The notes beneath the pieces are model-generated. The model had not been told where the DNA came from. It was given only the letters and a program-made list of their open reading frames with translations, and did not search any database. Shown here piece by piece: positions 24,716-33,854 of a stretch of DNA of 64,000 nt (within the stretch, counting starts at the first letter, position 1; each line of letters opens with the position of its first letter). Location: the NCBI RefSeq assembly GCF_001011035.1, contig NZ_CP011492.1, positions 1,309,501-1,373,500 on the forward strand, in the 5' to 3' direction. The DNA comes from Streptomyces sp. CNQ-509. GTDB lineage: Bacteria > Actinomycetota > Actinomycetes > Streptomycetales > Streptomycetaceae. The translations under genes and the position numbers were made by a program.

Positions 24716-25447
24716 ATGGCGGAGCGCGGGCTCGCCGGGAACACCATCGTGGTGATGACCGGAGACCACGGCTGGCCCTGGCCGCGGGCCAAGGCCAACA
24801 CCTACGACGCCGGTACCCACGTGCCGCTCGCGATCCGCTGGCCGGGCCGGGCCGCCCCGGGAACAGTGATCGATCGCCTGACGGTGCTGAGCGATCTCGT
24901 TCCCACCTTCCTGCACGCCGCCGGGCTGCCCGTGCCGCCGGCGATGACCGGGCAGTCGCTGCTGCCGGCGCTCTCGGGCACAGCCGCCCCGCGCGAGTTC
25001 GTCGTCCTCGAGCGCGAGCGGCACTCCTTCGCCCGGGAGGGGAATCTCTCGTACCCCATCCGCGCACTACGGACGCACAGGTGGCTGTACATCCGCAACT
25101 TCTTCCCGGAGCGCTGGCCCGCCGGCGACCCGCAGCCCCCCTCGCCCGACCGCGGGGTCTTCGGCGACATCGACGCGGGCCCCACCAAGACACAGCTCCT
25201 GGAGAACCGGCACCGGCCGGAATTCGCGCGGGCATTCCGGCTGGCCACCGGCAAGCGGCCGAAGGAGGAGCTCTACGACCTCGCATCCGATCCGCACAGT
25301 CTCGACGACCTCGCGGACCGTCCCGGACGTGCCGCGGTGAGGACCCGGCTCCGGAAGCAGTTGCAGAGCTGGATGCTCAGAACCGGGGACCCGCGCGCCG
25401 TCGACCCACGGACCGGCTTCTGGGACGACGTCACCTCCTACGGTTGA
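24716..25447 (+). pseudogene. Sulfatase, C-terminal part only
   Basis: The reading frame from ATG 24716 gives RGLAGNTIVVMTGDHG, DAGTHVPLAIRWPG, LVPTFLHAAGLPVP and the C-terminal ELYDLASDPHSLDDLAD. This is the second half of an alkaline-phosphatase-fold sulfatase. The N-terminal half with the CxPxR formylglycine site and first metal ligands is missing. The open frame extends back to 24524 but that part (24524-24715) has no sulfatase similarity. An inactive remnant is the simplest reading. Confidence 0.75.
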
Positions 25448-25487
25448 CGTCCCCGTCCACCGGGGCGGGTGGTCCGCGTCCGCGACC

Positions 25488-26936
25488 TCACACCCCGAGC
25501 AGGTCCTCGATCGGCTCGATCGCGAAGTAGACCACGAACAGCACCGACACCGCCCACATCAGCGGGTGCACCTTCCGGGCGCGGCCCATGACCGTCTGGA
25601 GGAGCACGTACGCGATGAAGCCGGCGCCCAGGCCGTTGGTGATCGAGTACGTGAACGGCATGACGGCGATCGTGAGGAACGCCGGGACGGCGATCTCGTA
25701 GCGGGTCCAGTCGACATGGCGTACCTGCGTCATCAGCAGGAAGCCGACCGCGATCAGCGCGGGTGCCGCCGCCTGGGAGGGGACGACCAGGGCCAGGGGG
25801 GTGAAGAGGAGGGCCAGGGCGAAAAGGCCGCCGGTGACGAGGTTGGCCAGGCCGGTGCGGGCGCCTTCGCCGACGCCCGCGGCGGACTCGATGTAGCTGG
25901 TACTGGAGGAGCCGGAGGCGGCGCCGCCGAAGACGGTGGCGAGGCCGTCGACGAAGAGGAGGCGGCCCAGGCGGGGGACGCGGCCCTGCTCGTCGAGGAG
26001 GCCGGCCTCACTGGTGACGCCGACCGCCGTGCCCATGGTGTCGAAGAAGTCGGTGAGGAAGAGGGTGAAGACGAGCAGCACCACGGTCACCGCGCTGACC
26101 TCGTCGAACGCGCCGAAGAAGCTGAACTCCCCGAGCAGCCCGAAGTCCGGCGCCTCGACCACGTCGCCCGGCCAGTCCGGGACGGTGAGGCCCCATGTCT
26201 CGTCGGCGACGTCGGCGACGGAGTTGATGACGATGGCGACGACGGTCATCGCCAGGATACTGATGAGGATGGCGCCCTTCACGCCCCGCGCGAGCAGCGA
26301 CACCGTGAGCAGCACACCGGCGCAGAAGACGAGGACCGGCCAGCCGCTGAGCGACCCGGTGCTGCCGAGCTGGAGCGGGACGGTGGTGTCGGCGACGTCC
26401 GGGATGCGGGTGGCGAAGCCGGCGTCGATGAAGCCGATGAGGGCGATGAACATGCCGATGCCCACGCTGATCGCGACCTTCAGCGGCTGCGGGATGGCGT
26501 GCATGACGGCCTCGCGCACGCCGGTGGCGGCGAGGAGGCAGACGATGATGCCCTCCAGCACGATGAGCCCCATCGCGTCGGGCCAGGTCATGAGCGGGGC
26601 GATCTGGTATGCGACGACGGCGTTGATGCCGAGCCCGGCGGCGAGCGCGAGCGGGAGGTTGGCGGTCACCCCCATGAGCACGGTCATCACGGCGGCGACG
26701 AGGGCGGTGACGGTGACGAGCTGACCGAAGTCGAGCTGGTTGCCGTATTTGTCCTCGGCGCCGCTGAGGATGATCGGGTTGAGCACGAGGATGTACGCCA
26801 TCGTGAAGAACGTGGCGAGTCCACCGCGTATCTCCCGTCCGACGGTGGACCCGCGCTCACGTATGCGGAAGAAACTCTCCAGCCCTCCGGAACCCGGCGC
26901 TGGCGAAGGGGACTTGTCGGCAATCTGCTCGGACAC
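25488..26936 (-). CDS. NCS2/AzgA-type purine (hypoxanthine/guanine) permease
   Basis: This 482-residue transporter has about 12-14 membrane segments. The AzgA-branch features are GLATFFTMAYILVLNPIILS near residue 40, LALAAGLGINAVVAY in TM3, and SSTSYIESAAGVGEGARTGLANL, the signature of the family. It imports hypoxanthine, guanine or adenine with protons. The start is GTG 26936 with CAGGAGCACC upstream. The 164 bases between it and the pectate lyase gene hold the promoter; I saw no recognisable purine riboswitch. Confidence 0.9.
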   Translation of the reverse strand: MSEQIADKSPSPAPGSGGLESFFRIRERGSTVGREIRGGLATFFTMAYILVLNPIILSGAEDKYGNQLDFGQLVTVTALVAAVMTVLMGVTANLPLALAAGLGINAVVAYQIAPLMTWPDAMGLIVLEGIIVCLLAATGVREAVMHAIPQPLKVAISVGIGMFIALIGFIDAGFATRIPDVADTTVPLQLGSTGSLSGWPVLVFCAGVLLTVSLLARGVKGAILISILAMTVVAIVINSVADVADETWGLTVPDWPGDVVEAPDFGLLGEFSFFGAFDEVSAVTVVLLVFTLFLTDFFDTMGTAVGVTSEAGLLDEQGRVPRLGRLLFVDGLATVFGGAASGSSSTSYIESAAGVGEGARTGLANLVTGGLFALALLFTPLALVVPSQAAAPALIAVGFLLMTQVRHVDWTRYEIAVPAFLTIAVMPFTYSITNGLGAGFIAYVLLQTVMGRARKVHPLMWAVSVLFVVYFAIEPIEDLLGV

Positions 26937-27100
26937 GGTGGTGCTCCTGAACGGCGACGGGGACGGTTGCCGTGCACACGGCAGGTCGCATTTTGCCTGC
27001 TGAGCCGCCTGATGAGGTTGAGCTTGTGTTACACCTCAGCGGCGGAGCCGTACAGGCGCGTGCCCCGCGCACGGATCATTTCCCCGGGTACGCGGCCGGC

Positions 27101-28381
27101 TCAGCCGACCCGGCCCGCTCCCGCCCGCGGCACCACCACGCCCGCCACCGCCCGCGGATCGTCGACCCGGGTGCGCAGCGTCGGCGTCCAGCCGGCGTCC
27201 CGCTGGAGCGGGGTGTCCGGGTGGGCCGCGTTGTGGGCCGCGATGAGGTCGGTCGGGACGCCGTTGACCGTGTTGTGGGCCGCCGTCAGCGGTGCCTCGC
27301 TCCACTTCTTCAGGATCCGGCCCGCGCCGGTCCCCGGCGGCAGCCGGAAGGAGTTCTTCTCCGCCACCAGCCGCGACTCGAAGCCGATGCCGAAGGAGTA
27401 CGCGTACGACTCCGCCGCGATCACGTAGTGGTTGTTGTACGCGTCCACCTGCCCGAAGCGCACCCGCGGCGCCCGCTCCCCCACCGCGCGGAACAGGTTG
27501 TGGTGGAGCGTCACCCGCAGCCTGCCGCGGTCCGTTGCGCCCGCCCCGTCGCTGTTGCCGATCATCAGGGTCTTGGCGTGGTCCTCGAAGACGTTCCAGG
27601 AGACCGTGACCAGGTCCGCCCCGCGCACGACGTCGAGTTCGCCGTCGTGCCGCTGGTACAGCTCGCCGTAGTGGTGCGGCAGGGAACTGTCGGGGTGCCG
27701 GCCGTCGGTGAAGGTGTTGTGGTCCAGCCAGACATGGGTGGAGTTGTGGACCACGGCCGCGTCGTACTCGGAGTTCCAGGCGCCGCGGTCGCCGTCCGTG
27801 GGGTCCCACTGGGGGAAGCAGTCGAGCGGGCTCTCCAGCGTGAGGTTGCGGACGATGACGTTGTCGGCGTCCTTGAGCTGCAGGCTGGCGCCCCTGATGG
27901 CGGCGTCGCGGCCGACGCCGACGACGGTGGTGTCGGAGGGGACGTACGCCTCGATGGCGGCGGCCTGGTTGGCGGCGGAGGCGGCGCGGGCGTCCTCCTG
28001 GGGGCCGCTGACCGGGGTGTCGCGGCCCCAGACGGCGGGGTCGTAGTCGGCGAGGTAGCGGTCGAAGTCGTAGCCGGGGGCCTCGTACGCGGCGCAGCCG
28101 GCCGCGCCGGCGTCGATCGTGCCGGCGACGCGGACGATCTGCGGCCCCCCGGCGCCCGCCGCGAGCGCGGCGCGGAATTCGTCCCAGGTACGGACCGTGC
28201 GGACGTTCTCCCGGCCCGCCGCGGCGCCGCCCGTCGTGCCGCCGGCCGCCGACGCCCAGCCGTCGCCCGCGGGGAGGGTGCCGCGGGCGGGGTCGTGCCC
28301 GTACGCGGGGCCGGCCGCCGTGGCCAGCAGCGCCGCGCAGCACGCGAGCGCACCCGCCGCGTGCCGTGTCAGGTGACGCAT
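27101..28381 (-). CDS. Secreted pectate lyase (PL1 family)
   Basis: The 426-residue protein has a signal peptide (LTRHAAGALACCAALLATAAGPAYG). A right-handed beta-helix carries the PL1 signatures VWLDHNTFTDG, the RLRVTLHHNLF strand with catalytic-region Arg and His, and RAPRVRFGQVDAYNNHYV. It cleaves de-esterified homogalacturonan by beta-elimination using calcium. ATG 28381 has AAGGAG 6 bases upstream; the frame also has a GTG at 28396. It follows the binding-lipoprotein gene of a sugar ABC system in the same direction, separated by a strong stem-loop. Confidence 0.9.
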   Translation of the reverse strand: MRHLTRHAAGALACCAALLATAAGPAYGHDPARGTLPAGDGWASAAGGTTGGAAAGRENVRTVRTWDEFRAALAAGAGGPQIVRVAGTIDAGAAGCAAYEAPGYDFDRYLADYDPAVWGRDTPVSGPQEDARAASAANQAAAIEAYVPSDTTVVGVGRDAAIRGASLQLKDADNVIVRNLTLESPLDCFPQWDPTDGDRGAWNSEYDAAVVHNSTHVWLDHNTFTDGRHPDSSLPHHYGELYQRHDGELDVVRGADLVTVSWNVFEDHAKTLMIGNSDGAGATDRGRLRVTLHHNLFRAVGERAPRVRFGQVDAYNNHYVIAAESYAYSFGIGFESRLVAEKNSFRLPPGTGAGRILKKWSEAPLTAAHNTVNGVPTDLIAAHNAAHPDTPLQRDAGWTPTLRTRVDDPRAVAGVVVPRAGAGRVG

Positions 28382-28409
28382 GTGCGGCTCCTTCACAGAG
28401 TCGGTGTCG

Positions 28410-28442
28410 GCGGGCCGGCGGCCCGTGGGGCCGCCGGCCCGC
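28410..28442 (-). terminator. Perfect 14-bp stem-loop between the binding protein and pectate lyase genes
   Basis: The arms GCGGGCCGGCGGCC (28410-28423) and its complement (28429-28442) are perfect, with a 5-base loop. It begins 6 bases past the stop of the binding-protein gene. It can terminate most transcripts, or protect the mRNA end so that the binding protein is made in excess. Confidence 0.7.
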
Positions 28443-28448
28443 GGGGGA

Positions 28449-29786
28449 TCACTGCTGCTCCTGCCACTCCGCCCGCGCCTCGTTCAACTGGTCGGCCATC
28501 CCGTCCAGGAACTCCTTCGCGGACATCTCGCCGAGGAGCACCTTCTGGAACGCCGGCTCGTTCCCCGTCTTGCTGATGTCGTTCCAGTCCGGGAGGTAGT
28601 ACGGCAGTTGGACGATCTCCGTGCTGCCGTCCGTCAGCGACGCGAAGGCGGCGTTGTCCCGCGCCGACTCCCTGACCCAGGGGTCCCCGGCCGCCTCCGT
28701 GTTGGCGGGGATCTGCGCCGCCGCCTCGTTCCACGCGCTGTTGGCCTCGTGCGCCGCGGCGAACTCGATGAACTTCCAGGCCGCGCCCTTGTTGTCACTC
28801 GACTTGAACAGCCCCAGGCCGTCGACCGGGTTCGAGACCTGCACCCGCTTCCCGCCGGGCCCCGTCGGCTGCGGCAGGCCCGCGAAGCCGCCCTCGCCCA
28901 GGGCCTTCAGATGGTCCTGGTACGAGCCGAGGTTGTGGCTCAGCATCCCGATGTCGCCGTTGTCGAACTGCGCGACCATCTTCACGAAGTCGTTGTTCAC
29001 GTCCGCTTCGGGCGTGACCTCCCCGTACAGCCCGACGTACTTCTCCAGCGCCGCGACGTTCTCCGGCGCGTTGACCGTCGTCTCCTCGCCGTCCCAGAAG
29101 CCGGTGATCCCCGACTGCCCGTACATCGCGTCCAGCGCCTGCGCGATGGAGCCCTCGCCGCCGCGGATGGTGTAGCCGAAGGCGTTGTTCTCCTTGTCGG
29201 TCAGCTTCTCGGCGGCGGCGTAGAAGGCGTCCCAGGTGGTCGGCGGGGCGAGCCCGGCGTCCTCGAAGAGGTCCGTGCGGTACCACAGCGTGCCGTTGTT
29301 GGCGGAGGTCGGCACGGAGTACATCTCCTCGCCCCGCCCGCCCGCGGCCCGGACGCTCTCGGTCATGCTCTCGGCCAGCACCCCCTTCAGAGCGCCGTCC
29401 TCGATCCGGCCGCCGACGGGTTCCAGCGCGTCCTGCGCCACCATGTTCGCGAGGTACGAGGTGGTGACGCCGCCGACGTCCGGCAGCCCGCCGCCGGCGA
29501 TGGCGGTGTCGTACTTGGACTGCACGTCGTTGATCGGGATCGGCACGTACTCGACGTCGATGTCCGGGTGCGCCTTCTCGAAGTCCGCGATGATCTCCTT
29601 CCACACCGGCGTGCGCACACCGCCGTTGTTGTCCCAGAAGGTGATCGAGCCCGCGCCCTTCCCCTCGCTGCCGCCGCCGGTGCTGCCGTCGTCGCCGCAG
29701 GCGGCCGCGGTGAGGGTGAGCGCGCCCGCCAGGCAGACGGCGGCGGCTGCTCTCAGTGGTGTGGTCGTGGTCATGTGTCGGCTCAT
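28449..29786 (-). CDS. Sugar ABC transporter substrate-binding lipoprotein
   Basis: The 445-residue protein has a lipoprotein signal with lipobox LTAAAC. The family 1 extracellular solute-binding fold follows (SITFWDNNGG, DFEKAHPDIDVEYVPIP, YDTAIAGGGLPDVGGV, and KFIEFAAAHE near the C-terminus). It binds a sugar or oligosaccharide outside the membrane for the permease pair encoded upstream at 31898-33753. No ATPase gene is present; streptomycetes usually share MsiK for such systems. The start may be ATG 29786 or ATG 29774; neither has a strong ribosome binding site. Confidence 0.9.
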   Translation of the reverse strand: MSRHMTTTTPLRAAAAVCLAGALTLTAAACGDDGSTGGGSEGKGAGSITFWDNNGGVRTPVWKEIIADFEKAHPDIDVEYVPIPINDVQSKYDTAIAGGGLPDVGGVTTSYLANMVAQDALEPVGGRIEDGALKGVLAESMTESVRAAGGRGEEMYSVPTSANNGTLWYRTDLFEDAGLAPPTTWDAFYAAAEKLTDKENNAFGYTIRGGEGSIAQALDAMYGQSGITGFWDGEETTVNAPENVAALEKYVGLYGEVTPEADVNNDFVKMVAQFDNGDIGMLSHNLGSYQDHLKALGEGGFAGLPQPTGPGGKRVQVSNPVDGLGLFKSSDNKGAAWKFIEFAAAHEANSAWNEAAAQIPANTEAAGDPWVRESARDNAAFASLTDGSTEIVQLPYYLPDWNDISKTGNEPAFQKVLLGEMSAKEFLDGMADQLNEARAEWQEQQ

Positions 29787-29862
29787 TTCGGTGGGATGGC
29801 GGAGGTACGGGTCGGGGGGTACGGAGTCGGAGGGGGAACGGCGGCGGCGTACGGACGGGCCG

Positions 29863-30729
29863 TCACGCCACCGCCCTGCGCGCCAGCGCGGCCGCGGCCG
29901 TCCGGTCCAGCCGTCCGTCGGCCACCGCCGTGACGACCCGCCGCGTCAGGCTCGCGCCCGGCGCCAGCGGCACCCGCGCGGACCAGGCGAGCGCGGAGCC
30001 GACGCCGGGGTAGTCCCGGGCACGGACGAACCAGGGGTCGCGGCGGGTGGCGTCGGTGGCGCCGGCGAAGACCAGCGTCCAGGCGTCCGAGGCGAGCGCC
30101 AGCCAGCGCGCGGGCCGCCCGTGCACCGCCTCCTCGCCCTCGGCGGCCGCGGTGAAGACCCGCGGCGGGCGCTCCGTGCGCGGGGCCCGCCAGAAGTAGC
30201 CGCCGTAGCCCGCACCGGGGCGGCCGTTGGTGGCGGGGCTGCCGAACGAGACCGGCGCGCCCGAGACGTTGGTGAGCGCGAACGACACGCCCAGCGCCCA
30301 CGCCCCGTCGCCCGCCGGGGCGACCGCGACCGCCCGGCGCTCGCGCAGCACCTCGGCGCCGCCCGCGTACCAGCCCAGTTCCTCGACGAAGCCGTCCGGG
30401 TCGCGCAGCAGCCATCCGGCGTGCCGCTGCTCGCCGTGGTCGGCCGGCTCGACCGGGCCACGGCCGCGGACGAAGGTGCGCCCGCCCCAGAAGTTGGCGC
30501 CCGAGACGTCGGGGACGGCGATGCTGACGCCGAGGTGGTGCGGATGGTCGCCGGGCATCAGCTCGGTGACCGGCACCCCGGCCAGGGTGGTGAGCGGGTG
30601 GAGGTACGGGCGCGGGGAGAGCCGGGCGTCGAGCCGCGGGCGGTGGACGTAGCGGCCGACGCGGCGGCCCGCGCAGCTCAGCAGGGTGGCGGCGTCGGTG
30701 CCGGTGCGGTTGCGGGAGGGGACGGTCAT
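29863..30729 (-). CDS. DUF6807 (PmoA-type) family protein
   Basis: The 288-residue protein matches the family annotated as PmoA/DUF6807. It has RPYLHPLTTLAGVPVTELMPGDHPHHLGV near the N-terminus, the SGANFWGGRTFV motif, and SFGSPATNGRPGAGYGGYFWR. Despite the name the family is not a methane monooxygenase subunit. Its members sit beside Gfo/Idh oxidoreductases in sugar-catabolic loci and their reaction is unknown. The ATG overlaps the stop of the Gfo/Idh gene (ATGA), so both are co-translated. Confidence 0.82.
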   Translation of the reverse strand: MTVPSRNRTGTDAATLLSCAGRRVGRYVHRPRLDARLSPRPYLHPLTTLAGVPVTELMPGDHPHHLGVSIAVPDVSGANFWGGRTFVRGRGPVEPADHGEQRHAGWLLRDPDGFVEELGWYAGGAEVLRERRAVAVAPAGDGAWALGVSFALTNVSGAPVSFGSPATNGRPGAGYGGYFWRAPRTERPPRVFTAAAEGEEAVHGRPARWLALASDAWTLVFAGATDATRRDPWFVRARDYPGVGSALAWSARVPLAPGASLTRRVVTAVADGRLDRTAAAALARRAVA

Positions 30730-31901
30730 ACGTGGCTCACCTCGCTGCCGGCGGCCCAGGGGGCGCCGAGTTCTGAGTAGAGGGCCAGCCGCTCGGCGCC
30801 GGCGGCGACGAGCGCGTCGATGCCGGGCACCACGCGGCGCCCGGCCGGAGCGCCGCCGTCCGCGGGTGCGGCGCGCCACACGGCGGCGGGCAGCGGCACG
30901 GGGTCAGGAGCGGTGCGTACGGCCTCGACGACCCGCATGAACGCGCCGCCGTCCGCGACGGGGGCGAGCAGCGGGGTGCCGTCGCCGAGGTGGTCGAGGA
31001 GGTTGCCGAGGAGGTCGGTCCTGCGGTACGTGAACTCCTCCGGGCCGTGCCCGGCGCGCTGGAGCAGGACGCGGTCCTCCTTGTACCAGAGGGTGATCCG
31101 GCCGGTGGCGCCGTGCACCATCACGTACGGGTCGGCCGCCCGCTCGGCGCAGAGCGTGACGGCGGCGACGACCTCGGTGCCGCGGGCGGTGGTCAGCCGC
31201 AGGCAGGAGGTGTCGTCGGCCTCGATGGCGTGGGCGCGGTACAACTCCAGCTCGATGCCGGTGACGTCGCCGGCCCGCGCGGTGCCGTCGAGGGCGAGCG
31301 CGGTGGCGACGGCGTGCGCGAGCGGGTTGGTCAGCACCCCGTCGACCACGTCGTTGCCGTCGAGCCGGCGCCGCCCGGTCCAGGGCGCGCGCCGGAAGTA
31401 CGCCTCGTCGCGCACCCAGGCGCCGGCGGCGCCGATGCCCCGTACCGCGCCGATGGCGCCGTCGGCGACGAGCGCGCGGACGGCGGGCAGGGCGTGCGAG
31501 CCGAGGGACTGGAAGCCGATCTGGCAGGCGGCGCCGGCGGAGCGGCAGGCGGCCTCGATGCGCTCGTAGAGCGCGAACGACGGCGCGGGCGGCTTCTCCA
31601 GCAGCAGGTGCACGCCGTACGCGGCGGCCACCACGGCGAGGTCCGCGTGGGTGGGGATCGGGGTGGAGACGACGGCCAGCCGCGCGCCCGTACGGGCCAG
31701 CAGCGCGCCGAAGTCGGCGTCCTGCGCGACGGGTTCGCCGGCGAACTCCGCCGCGGTCAGCGGGCGCGTCTCGCAGATACCGGCCAGCCGGACCCGGCCC
31801 GCGTGCTCCAGCCGGCGGATGTTGGCCAGGTGCCGGCGCCCGTGGCCGCGGGCGCCGGCCAGTACGACGGGCACGGGCGTACGGGGGTCGCGGGCGGTCA
31901 T
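30726..31901 (-). CDS. Gfo/Idh/MocA-family oxidoreductase
   Basis: The 391-residue NAD(P)-dependent dehydrogenase-like protein has an N-terminal Rossmann segment (VVLAGARGHGRRHLANIRRL). It has the EKPPAPSF motif containing the conserved Lys of the EKP signature, and a C-terminal alpha/beta domain. It probably oxidises or epimerises a sugar or inositol-like substrate brought in by the adjacent ABC transporter. ATG 31901 was chosen because it overlaps the permease stop (ATGA). The longer frame to 31940 lies inside the permease gene. Confidence 0.87.
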   Translation of the reverse strand: MTARDPRTPVPVVLAGARGHGRRHLANIRRLEHAGRVRLAGICETRPLTAAEFAGEPVAQDADFGALLARTGARLAVVSTPIPTHADLAVVAAAYGVHLLLEKPPAPSFALYERIEAACRSAGAACQIGFQSLGSHALPAVRALVADGAIGAVRGIGAAGAWVRDEAYFRRAPWTGRRRLDGNDVVDGVLTNPLAHAVATALALDGTARAGDVTGIELELYRAHAIEADDTSCLRLTTARGTEVVAAVTLCAERAADPYVMVHGATGRITLWYKEDRVLLQRAGHGPEEFTYRRTDLLGNLLDHLGDGTPLLAPVADGGAFMRVVEAVRTAPDPVPLPAAVWRAAPADGGAPAGRRVVPGIDALVAAGAERLALYSELGAPWAAGSEVSHV

Positions 31902-32806
31902 CCCTTCACCGCCCCCGCGCTGAAGCCGGTGATCAGCCACCGCTGGATGAACGCGAAGACGATCACCACCGGCACCGCGGCGATCACCCCGCCCGCCGCC
32001 AGCGCGCCCAGGTCCACGCTGTCGGCGCCGATGAGGGTGTTGAGGCCGACGGGGATCGTCTGCTTGTCCTGCTCGCTGAGGAACATCAGCGCGAAGAGGA
32101 AGTGGTTCCAGCTATGGACGAACGCGAAGGAGCCGACGGCGACCAGCCCCGGCCGCAGCAGCGGCAGCACCACCGCGCAGAACGCCCGGAAGCGCCCGCA
32201 GCCGTCGACCCAGGCGGCCTCTTCCAGCGCGTACGGCACGTTCTTGATGAAGGTGCTGATGAGGATGAGCGACAACGGGAGCTGGAATACGGTCTCGGCG
32301 ATGACGACGCTGCCCAGCGAGTTGATCATCTGCAGGCTGCGGAAGATCTCGAAGAGCGGGACGAGCATCAGCGCGCCGGGGATGAACTGCGAGCACAGCA
32401 GCCCGAGCAGGAACGCCTTCTTGATCCGGAAGTCGAAGCGGGCCAGCGCGTAGCCGCCGGCGAGCGCGACGCCGGTCGTCATCACGAGCGTGGCGACGCC
32501 GACGAGCATGCTGTTCTGGAAGAAGGTCCCGAAGCTGCGCTCGGTCCACACCTTGTCGAAGTGCTCGAACGTCATCGGCCACGGCACCAGCGAGGTGGAG
32601 CCGGCGGGGCGCAGCGCGAAGAGCAGCATCCAGTAGAAGGGGACGAGCGTGAACAGCAGGTAGAGCCCGAGCGGGAGCCAGATCTGCCAGCGCGGCACCT
32701 CGTCGTACGCCCGCCGCCGGCGGCGGCGCCCGCGGCGGGCGGGAGGGGCGGGCGCGGCGCCGCGGGCGCGCGGGGGCGCGGCGAGCGCGGTCGGAGCGGT
32801 GCTCAT
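31898..32806 (-). CDS. Carbohydrate ABC transporter permease (MalG type)
   Basis: The 302-residue protein has six membrane segments after a basic, Pro/Ala/Arg-rich N-terminus of about 45 residues. The EAA loop that contacts the ATPase reads YALEEAAWVDGCGRFRAF. The family C-terminal segment WNHFLFALMFL is present. It pairs with the following MalF-type subunit. Its ATG overlaps the stop of that gene (ATGA at 32803-32806). Confidence 0.93.
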   Translation of the reverse strand: MSTAPTALAAPPRARGAAPAPPARRGRRRRRRAYDEVPRWQIWLPLGLYLLFTLVPFYWMLLFALRPAGSTSLVPWPMTFEHFDKVWTERSFGTFFQNSMLVGVATLVMTTGVALAGGYALARFDFRIKKAFLLGLLCSQFIPGALMLVPLFEIFRSLQMINSLGSVVIAETVFQLPLSLILISTFIKNVPYALEEAAWVDGCGRFRAFCAVVLPLLRPGLVAVGSFAFVHSWNHFLFALMFLSEQDKQTIPVGLNTLIGADSVDLGALAAGGVIAAVPVVIVFAFIQRWLITGFSAGAVKG

Positions 32807-33753
32807 CGGTTGTCGCCTCCGAACTTGCTCAGGCGCAGGTAGAGGATCGAGCAGAAGAGGAGGATCACGAACGCGACGGTGGTCAGGGCCGAGGCGTAGC
32901 CGAAGTCGTGGCCGTGGATGCCGGTGTTGGCGACGTACAGCGGGAGGGTGGTCGTCTCGCCCGCGGGGCCGCCGCCGGTGAGGGTGTAGAGGAGATCGAC
33001 GTTGTTGAACTCCCACACCGCGCGCAGCAGCGTCGACAGGATGATCGCGTCCCGCAGGTGCGGCAGCGTGATGTGCACGAACTGCCGCAGCCGCCCGGCG
33101 CCGTCGACCGCCGCGGCCTCGTAGAGGTCCTTGGGCACGGACTGGAGGTCGGCGAGGATGAGGATGGCGAAGAAGGGGACGCCGCGCCAGAGTTCGGCGA
33201 GCACCGCGGCCCAGAAGACGGTGCCGGTGTCAGAGAGCACCGAGGTGCCGTACGAGCCGATGCCGGCGTCGGCGAGGTAGCGGCTGACGCCGGTGGCGGG
33301 GTTGTAGAGCAGCATCCAGATCGTCGTGGTGAGGACGCCGGAGACGGCCCAGGGCGAGAAGACCAGCGCGCGGGCGAACGCGCGGCCCAGGAACGTCTGG
33401 TTGACGATCAGCGCGAGGGCGAGGCCGAACGCGAGCTGCAGCCCGACCTCGACGACGACCCACTTGGCGCTGAACGCCAGGGAGTCCCAGAACAGCGGGT
33501 CGTCGGTGAGCAGAGTGGTGAAGTTCTCCAGGCCCGCGAAGCCGTCGCGCCAGGGCTTGGTGACGTTGTAGTGGCGCAGGCTGTAGGAGAAGACGCTGAG
33601 CATCGGGTACGCGATGAAGCCCAGCATCAGCAGCCCCGCGGGGGCGATCAGCAGGTACGGAAGGCGCCGGGACCCCCCGCGCCGGCCGCCCCCGCGCCGG
33701 CTCTCCGCGCGCCGCCGGGCCGTTCCCGGCGGCCGCGCCACGGCTTGGGCCAT
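32803..33753 (-). CDS. Sugar ABC transporter permease (MalF/UgpA type)
   Basis: The 316-residue protein has six membrane segments, for example LPYLLIAPAGLLMLGFIAYPML. The EAA loop reads DLYEAAAVDGAGRLRQF, followed by EFNNVDLLYTLTGGGPAGET. It forms the channel with the MalG-type subunit. ATG 33753 has TAGGAG 7 bases upstream. A 101-base gap with a 12-bp palindrome precedes it, so it may have its own promoter inside the locus. Confidence 0.93.
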   Translation of the reverse strand: MAQAVARPPGTARRRAESRRGGGRRGGSRRLPYLLIAPAGLLMLGFIAYPMLSVFSYSLRHYNVTKPWRDGFAGLENFTTLLTDDPLFWDSLAFSAKWVVVEVGLQLAFGLALALIVNQTFLGRAFARALVFSPWAVSGVLTTTIWMLLYNPATGVSRYLADAGIGSYGTSVLSDTGTVFWAAVLAELWRGVPFFAILILADLQSVPKDLYEAAAVDGAGRLRQFVHITLPHLRDAIILSTLLRAVWEFNNVDLLYTLTGGGPAGETTTLPLYVANTGIHGHDFGYASALTTVAFVILLFCSILYLRLSKFGGDNR

Positions 33754-33774
33754 GTCTGCTCCTATCGGTGCCGT

Positions 33775-33786
33775 CGAAGCGCTTCG
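33775..33786. promoter_or_regulatory. Palindrome CGAAGCGCTTCG upstream of the ABC permease genes
   Basis: The exact 12-bp palindrome is typical in form of LacI-family sugar-regulator operators (GAA-GCGC-TTC core). It lies 22 bases before the permease ATG. A further ACGAGGTTCGCGA segment adjoins it. No LacI gene is in this window, so the regulator would act in trans. Confidence 0.5.
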
Positions 33787-33854
33787 CGAACCTCGTTCGA
33801 TGAGTCGGACAGGCTGGTACGGGGTGGAGCGGGGGTGGTGCGCGCCCGGGGCGG

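Noticed and set aside
26937..27100. Purine riboswitch before the purine permease
   Set aside because: No conserved purine aptamer core or three-way junction could be seen on the - strand of this gap.
25566..27428. Long + strand frame over the purine permease
   Set aside because: It is antisense to a clear membrane transporter, is extremely rich in Asp, Glu and Gly, and has no start context or family feature.
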